A stretch of 5,299 nucleotides of DNA, taken from positions 1-5,299 of the forward strand of contig JABSSP010000014.1 in NCBI GenBank assembly GCA_013213985.1. The letters are read 5' to 3'. Positions 4,890 to 5,299 of the stretch are shown here, in pieces; positions within the stretch are counted from its first letter, which is position 1, and each line of letters starts with the position of its first letter. The DNA comes from Candidatus Babelota bacterium (GTDB lineage: Bacteria; Babelota; Babeliae; Babelales; Vermiphilaceae). The notes under the pieces are model-generated. The model was not told the DNA's origin, ran no database searches, and was given only the letters and a program-made list of their open reading frames with translations. Made by a program: the position numbers and the translations under genes.

Positions 4890-5299
4890 TTATTTATTCT
4901 CTTGAGTTGTTTGATTGTTTTGTGTGGCAAATTTTTCTTTATTAAACAAGGGGCGTTGTTTAACTTTTCCGGTTGCAAGAAGTTCTTTGCACATTTGTCC
5001 ACAGGTGTTATTGAATTTTTGTGTGCACTCAACACAAGAAATGTAATGTTTATTACACTCAGCGTTAAAACAGTTGGTGTAGTCATCACATGGTTTGTCG
5101 CATAAATAACAGCTACCTAAAATATCGCCATTTACTTTGACGGCAATACGTCCATCAAAAACGTAATTTTTTCCCCTGAAAAAACCATTAGGATATTGTT
5201 CGATGTAGCGGTGAATGCCGCCCTTTATTTGATAAATTTTTTTTGCTTCTGTTTTTTGTTTCACATAGCCTGAAGCACGTTCACAACGAATGCCGCCAG
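4890..5299 (-). CDS. trhO: tRNA uridine(34) hydroxylase TrhO, C-terminal part (5' end outside window)
   Basis: The - strand frame is open from the window edge to TAA at 4890-4892, giving about 136 visible residues. It enters at GGIRCERASGYV, which directly follows the catalytic Cys in the rhodanese loop of this family (C-T-G-G-I-R-C-E-K); the Cys itself lies just outside. Next come IYQIKGGIHRYIEQYPNG, then FFRGKNYVFDGRIAV, both family hallmarks. A C-terminal cysteine-rich region follows: CYLCDKPC, NCFNAEC, SCVEC and CGQMC. TrhO (UPF0176, E. coli YceA) uses prephenate-independent oxygen chemistry to make 5-hydroxyuridine at tRNA position 34. The tail after CKELL is polar and poorly conserved. 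A GTG at 5264 lies inside the domain and is not the start. The broken transporter gene follows five bases downstream. Confidence 0.92.
   Translation of the reverse strand, partial: GGIRCERASGYVKQKTEAKKIYQIKGGIHRYIEQYPNGFFRGKNYVFDGRIAVKVNGDILGSCYLCDKPCDDYTNCFNAECNKHYISCVECTQKFNNTCGQMCKELLATGKVKQRPLFNKEKFATQNNQTTQENK

Noticed and set aside
4877..5105. Additional open frames on both strands across the trhO 3' end
   Set aside because: They overlap a frame with clear TrhO motifs and have no SD or family similarity.

Overview
The window is AT-rich bacterial DNA using the standard bacterial code: TGA, TAA and TAG all act as stops, and Trp is TGG. Several things suggest a reduced or host-associated lineage. 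These are many small signal-peptide-bearing proteins with no recognisable family, a decayed Sel1-repeat protein, small GC-rich palindromic repeats in otherwise AT-rich spacers, and several broken genes in 5.3 kb. Such a mix would fit Dependentiae (TM6/Babeliae) or another intracellular lineage. That placement is inference; there is no rRNA or other marker here to prove it.

Left part (1-1990, + strand). The window opens inside the 3' end of a probable alpha/beta-hydrolase. A spacer follows with two inverted copies of a ~40-nt palindromic repeat (250-288 and 381-422) and a fragment of a second repeat family (431-445). Next come a complete tRNA-Leu(CAA) with encoded CCA (517-603) and, 49 nt later, a HIT/HINT-family gene (653-991). 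The ribosome binding site of the HIT gene lies inside another repeat-like hairpin. After it comes a membrane-anchored alpha/beta-hydrolase whose anchor and catalytic domain are separated by an in-frame TAA (1083-1988).

Middle part (1996-4312). On the - strand is a heavily decayed pseudogene of a secreted protein with a possible U-box-like region followed by Sel1 repeats (1996-2976). It has three nonsense codons and at least three frameshifts, and it contains a 184-codon open stretch with no start codon, which a start-codon-based gene finder would miss. Next are three small genes of unknown function: a - strand exported protein (3091-3447), a divergent + strand small membrane protein (3592-3810), and a + strand exported protein with a perfect 24-bp tandem duplication (3926-4312), closed by a good intrinsic terminator.

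Right part (4404-5299, - strand). The window ends in the 3' part of trhO, the tRNA U34 hydroxylase gene. Five bases downstream lies a broken queuosine-precursor transporter (YhhQ family). It has a 1-nt frameshift near codon 21 and is cut short after about 85 residues, with an unrelated charged tail fused in frame. Both genes concern modification of the tRNA wobble position.

I see no new multi-gene system. The main story is gene decay, or sequence error that imitates it, around a few intact housekeeping genes, plus short palindromic repeats that have moved into regulatory positions.
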